This document shows positions 61,701 to 64,000 of a stretch of DNA of 64,000 nucleotides, piece after piece. Every line of letters starts with the position of its first letter. Position 1 is the first letter of the stretch. Below the pieces are notes generated by a model, which worked only from the letters and a program-made list of their open reading frames with translations, was not told the DNA's origin and ran no database searches. This DNA comes from Pyrocephalus nanus (Eukaryota; Chordata; Aves; Passeriformes; Tyrannidae). The stretch lies in the NCBI GenBank assembly GCA_038380795.1, contig CM076267.1:12569501-12633500 (forward strand), read 5' to 3'. The position numbers and the translations under genes were made by a program.

Positions 61701-64000
61701 TCTGTTGAAAAGTCATTTGTAGTCAAAACAAGTAGGAAATTTCTCAAATTTTTGTTTAACTGCATGTTGCCAGTTTATGTCAGCAAGTGTAACTAACTAG
61801 TTCAGTAATATACTTGGATTTAAATTGGGTAGCATAAAGACTAACTCCTTCAGAGCCAGTGGACAATTCCGTCCATAGTAAGGGACTGGATTCTTACACT
61901 GTTTATTTAACAGGTCTCCTGAATAATCTTTGACCAGTCACTTGATTAGTCTCTGCCTTTGTTTCCAGCTGCAGATTGGGTTTCTGCTAGAACTCGCCAG
62001 CTCCTCTTAGCAGGAATAGCTGCTATCGCAACAGTTCTTCATTTCTAAAAGCAATTAATTATCTCTGGCTGTTGCATTCAGCTCTTCTGGCAAAATCCAG
62101 TCTTTTCTGCTTCGTTATACACAGTACATCATTAAGGTCCAGTTCAAACAGATTGTTATCTCTACTCTGCTGCTTTTCAGTCACAGATAATTAAAAAAAG
62201 GAAGCAAACCAAGCTCGAAATCCCCTGTACCTGGTAGACTGTGCAGTATCAAATACTCAATCAGGTGCTGTCAGGACTGGAAGTAACAATTTGCTGGACA
62301 AAAGCAAGCCATCAGCCATTGCTGCGGCAGAAAAGATTAACTCTTATTTCCCCATTTCAAGATGCAATGGCCTTATTTGCTAACATCAGTAAGAGAAAAA
62401 AGTTTATCATACAGATAGCTTCACCAGTTAAAACTAACCCACTCTCTGAGATCCTAGGGACATGCAAATACATCAGAGGCCACGTGGCAGTAACTGAGTT
62501 AGGTACCTAAAACATACAGGTACAAAAAGATAAATGCAATGGAGTCATTCACTATCAATGCTCAACATCCTGGACTGCACAGGCTTAACAAAACTAACAT
62601 GATTTTTATAATGTTATAAATGCTGTTTTCACATTTCTGTTGGTATGCATGGTTCTGAATGCCATCCCTCCACAACTGTAGTGGTCTCTTCCTCCTCAGT
62701 GTTAAATGTCTCTGCTCTGCAAGAGGTTTAAGACCACTTTTCACTACTGGGAACTGCAGCCCAGCAACAGCTAATGCCACTAGCCATGAAGTTTGCTTCA
62801 GACCTTGATCACCAGTGATTTTCTCTGAAGAGAATGTTCTCTACAATTGCAAGCTAAATATGAAATCTGACTGCCTCTCTGAAAAGAAGCCATCAGGGTT
62901 ATAAATGTGTTTTGGGGCAGTGTACTGTGTCCAAAGCTTCTCTCAAAGATTCAAGTTTGTAGAGTTTAATGCCATTGTACAAAGCTGTAACACTTCTGAG
63001 ATCACCTTCAAATTGTTCTGGACATGGACCTTCACATAAGTCAAGGAATATAAGCCACTACCTCCATTTTCTATGCTGACCTTGAACAATTCAGATATTT
63101 GGCTCGGCAGAAACTGTCTGCACTTCTCCTGTGCAATCCTAATCATGAAATAATTCTGAACTGTCTTTAAAAAAACAGAAAAAAATAGGTCATAGATCTA
63201 GCAAATAAGATTGGCATATGCAGTATGAAAACTCAGATCTCATTCTACCTGGGGATGTTGGGCTAAGTGAATACGGGCTTAAGTTACAAGAATGAAGGAC
63301 AGTGAAAAAAACACTCCTTGTCTAAGGCTCACTTAACTTGCAGCTATCCTTGTGTGCAGGATTAGGTACTTGGCCCTAAGAAGACTCTACATAAAACTTC
63401 AGAGACCCCAAGTGAAAGAACTGTGGTTGTTTCTGACAAACAAACAATGCTCTGTTCTTCTGTTGTCAAAACCCTTCACATTTTTACCAACCCACAATAA
63501 AGCACAAACAAATGCGGGCTTGGAAGTACCCTCTACTCAAACTGTCTGGTACATACAAACACGCCTATATTCTCCCAAAATTTCTAGTTGTAGGTCTGAG
63601 TCACAACTAATTTGAACAAATAAAAGGTATACCCCTCCTGCAAGCAGACATTAACGAGATGACTTTGGCTGAAGAGAACACTGATGGCATTGGCAAAGGA
63701 AAACTTTGTCCACTCTGTAGAACAGAAGGCCAAGTACACACTCCAGTTCTGCCCCTTCCTCTCTGCATCAGCAGCACCAAGAGTTTCTAGATGACACAAC
63801 AGGCTCTGGGGTCCTGCTGGACCAGCCTGCCCAGTGACAACTGGAGGTGTGACAGGAACATGTGAAAGACAAGAAAGGAAGAGACAACAGCGTTGTAATA
63901 TGTTAGTGCTGAAGGTGGAATTAAACCCAGGGACACTGAAACTAACACACCACAGAGCTTCTGCACAAAACTTAACTCACAATAGGCAGCTTTCTTGTAG
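58800..64000 (-). other. EPB41L5: EPB41L5 5' intron, no exon seen
   Basis: I searched on - for the segments that precede HWLD in human (LFDQIMYHLDLIE, FGLRFMDSAQVA and the MLSFFRRTLG start) and found none. Short A tracts occur at 60666-60679 and near 61667. No CpG-rich promoter is present, so the true 5' end lies to the right of the window. Confidence 0.7.

Noticed and set aside
62221..62280. Possible EPB41L5 upstream exon on - (reads HLIEYLILHSLP before a GTACAGG)
   Set aside because: It resembles the human YHLDLIE segment only loosely, lacks the FGLRFMDSAQ motif and does not supply a fitting phase to the exon at 58757.
63786..63960. Fragment with ATTAAACCCAGGGACA resembling an inverted SINE
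   Set aside because: The match is confined to one block, which is not enough to name an element.

Overview
The window looks like bird nuclear DNA. It is AT-rich with interspersed introns and GT-AG splice sites, and it carries at least two CR1-type LINE fragments (a 3' end on + at about 37.6-38.2 kb and a shorter one on - at about 27.6-27.8 kb). CR1 is the dominant retroelement of birds and is also found in other sauropsids. I see no operon structure, plasmid, phage or CRISPR features. The species cannot be fixed from this sequence alone.

Two protein-coding genes are supported, and they converge. On the + strand (8.8-14.25 kb) are the last six coding exons of a kelch-repeat (beta-propeller) protein. 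They join in one frame to give 401 residues, a stop codon and a polyadenylation signal at 14274. The first exons were not found: they may lie between 1 and 8.8 kb or to the left of the window. I cannot give this gene a symbol.

On the - strand (58.8 down to 22.8 kb) are 22 coding exons of EPB41L5, a FERM-domain band 4.1-like scaffold that acts at cell junctions and focal adhesions. Their phases chain without a break to 635 residues and a stop. This fits the human protein from roughly residue 96 to its end. The N-terminal exons are off the right edge. The FERM and FERM-adjacent exons are highly conserved, the later linker exons much less so, and the last residues (TTEL) are conserved again as a possible PDZ ligand.

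Layout: 1-100, a CpG-rich edge that may be a promoter or first exon; 100-8805, no exon recognised, with an ancient SINE-like remnant near 5.4 kb; 8806-14280, kelch gene; 14281-22806, intergenic sequence plus the probable EPB41L5 3' UTR; 22807-58799, EPB41L5 exons and introns; 58800-64000, 5' intron of EPB41L5 with no exon seen. The largest intron (33.9-44.1 kb) holds the best CR1 copy and an isolated, very CpG-dense block near 39.8-40.1 kb. That block is the most puzzling non-coding feature here. I found no evidence of a new defence, mobile or metabolic system.
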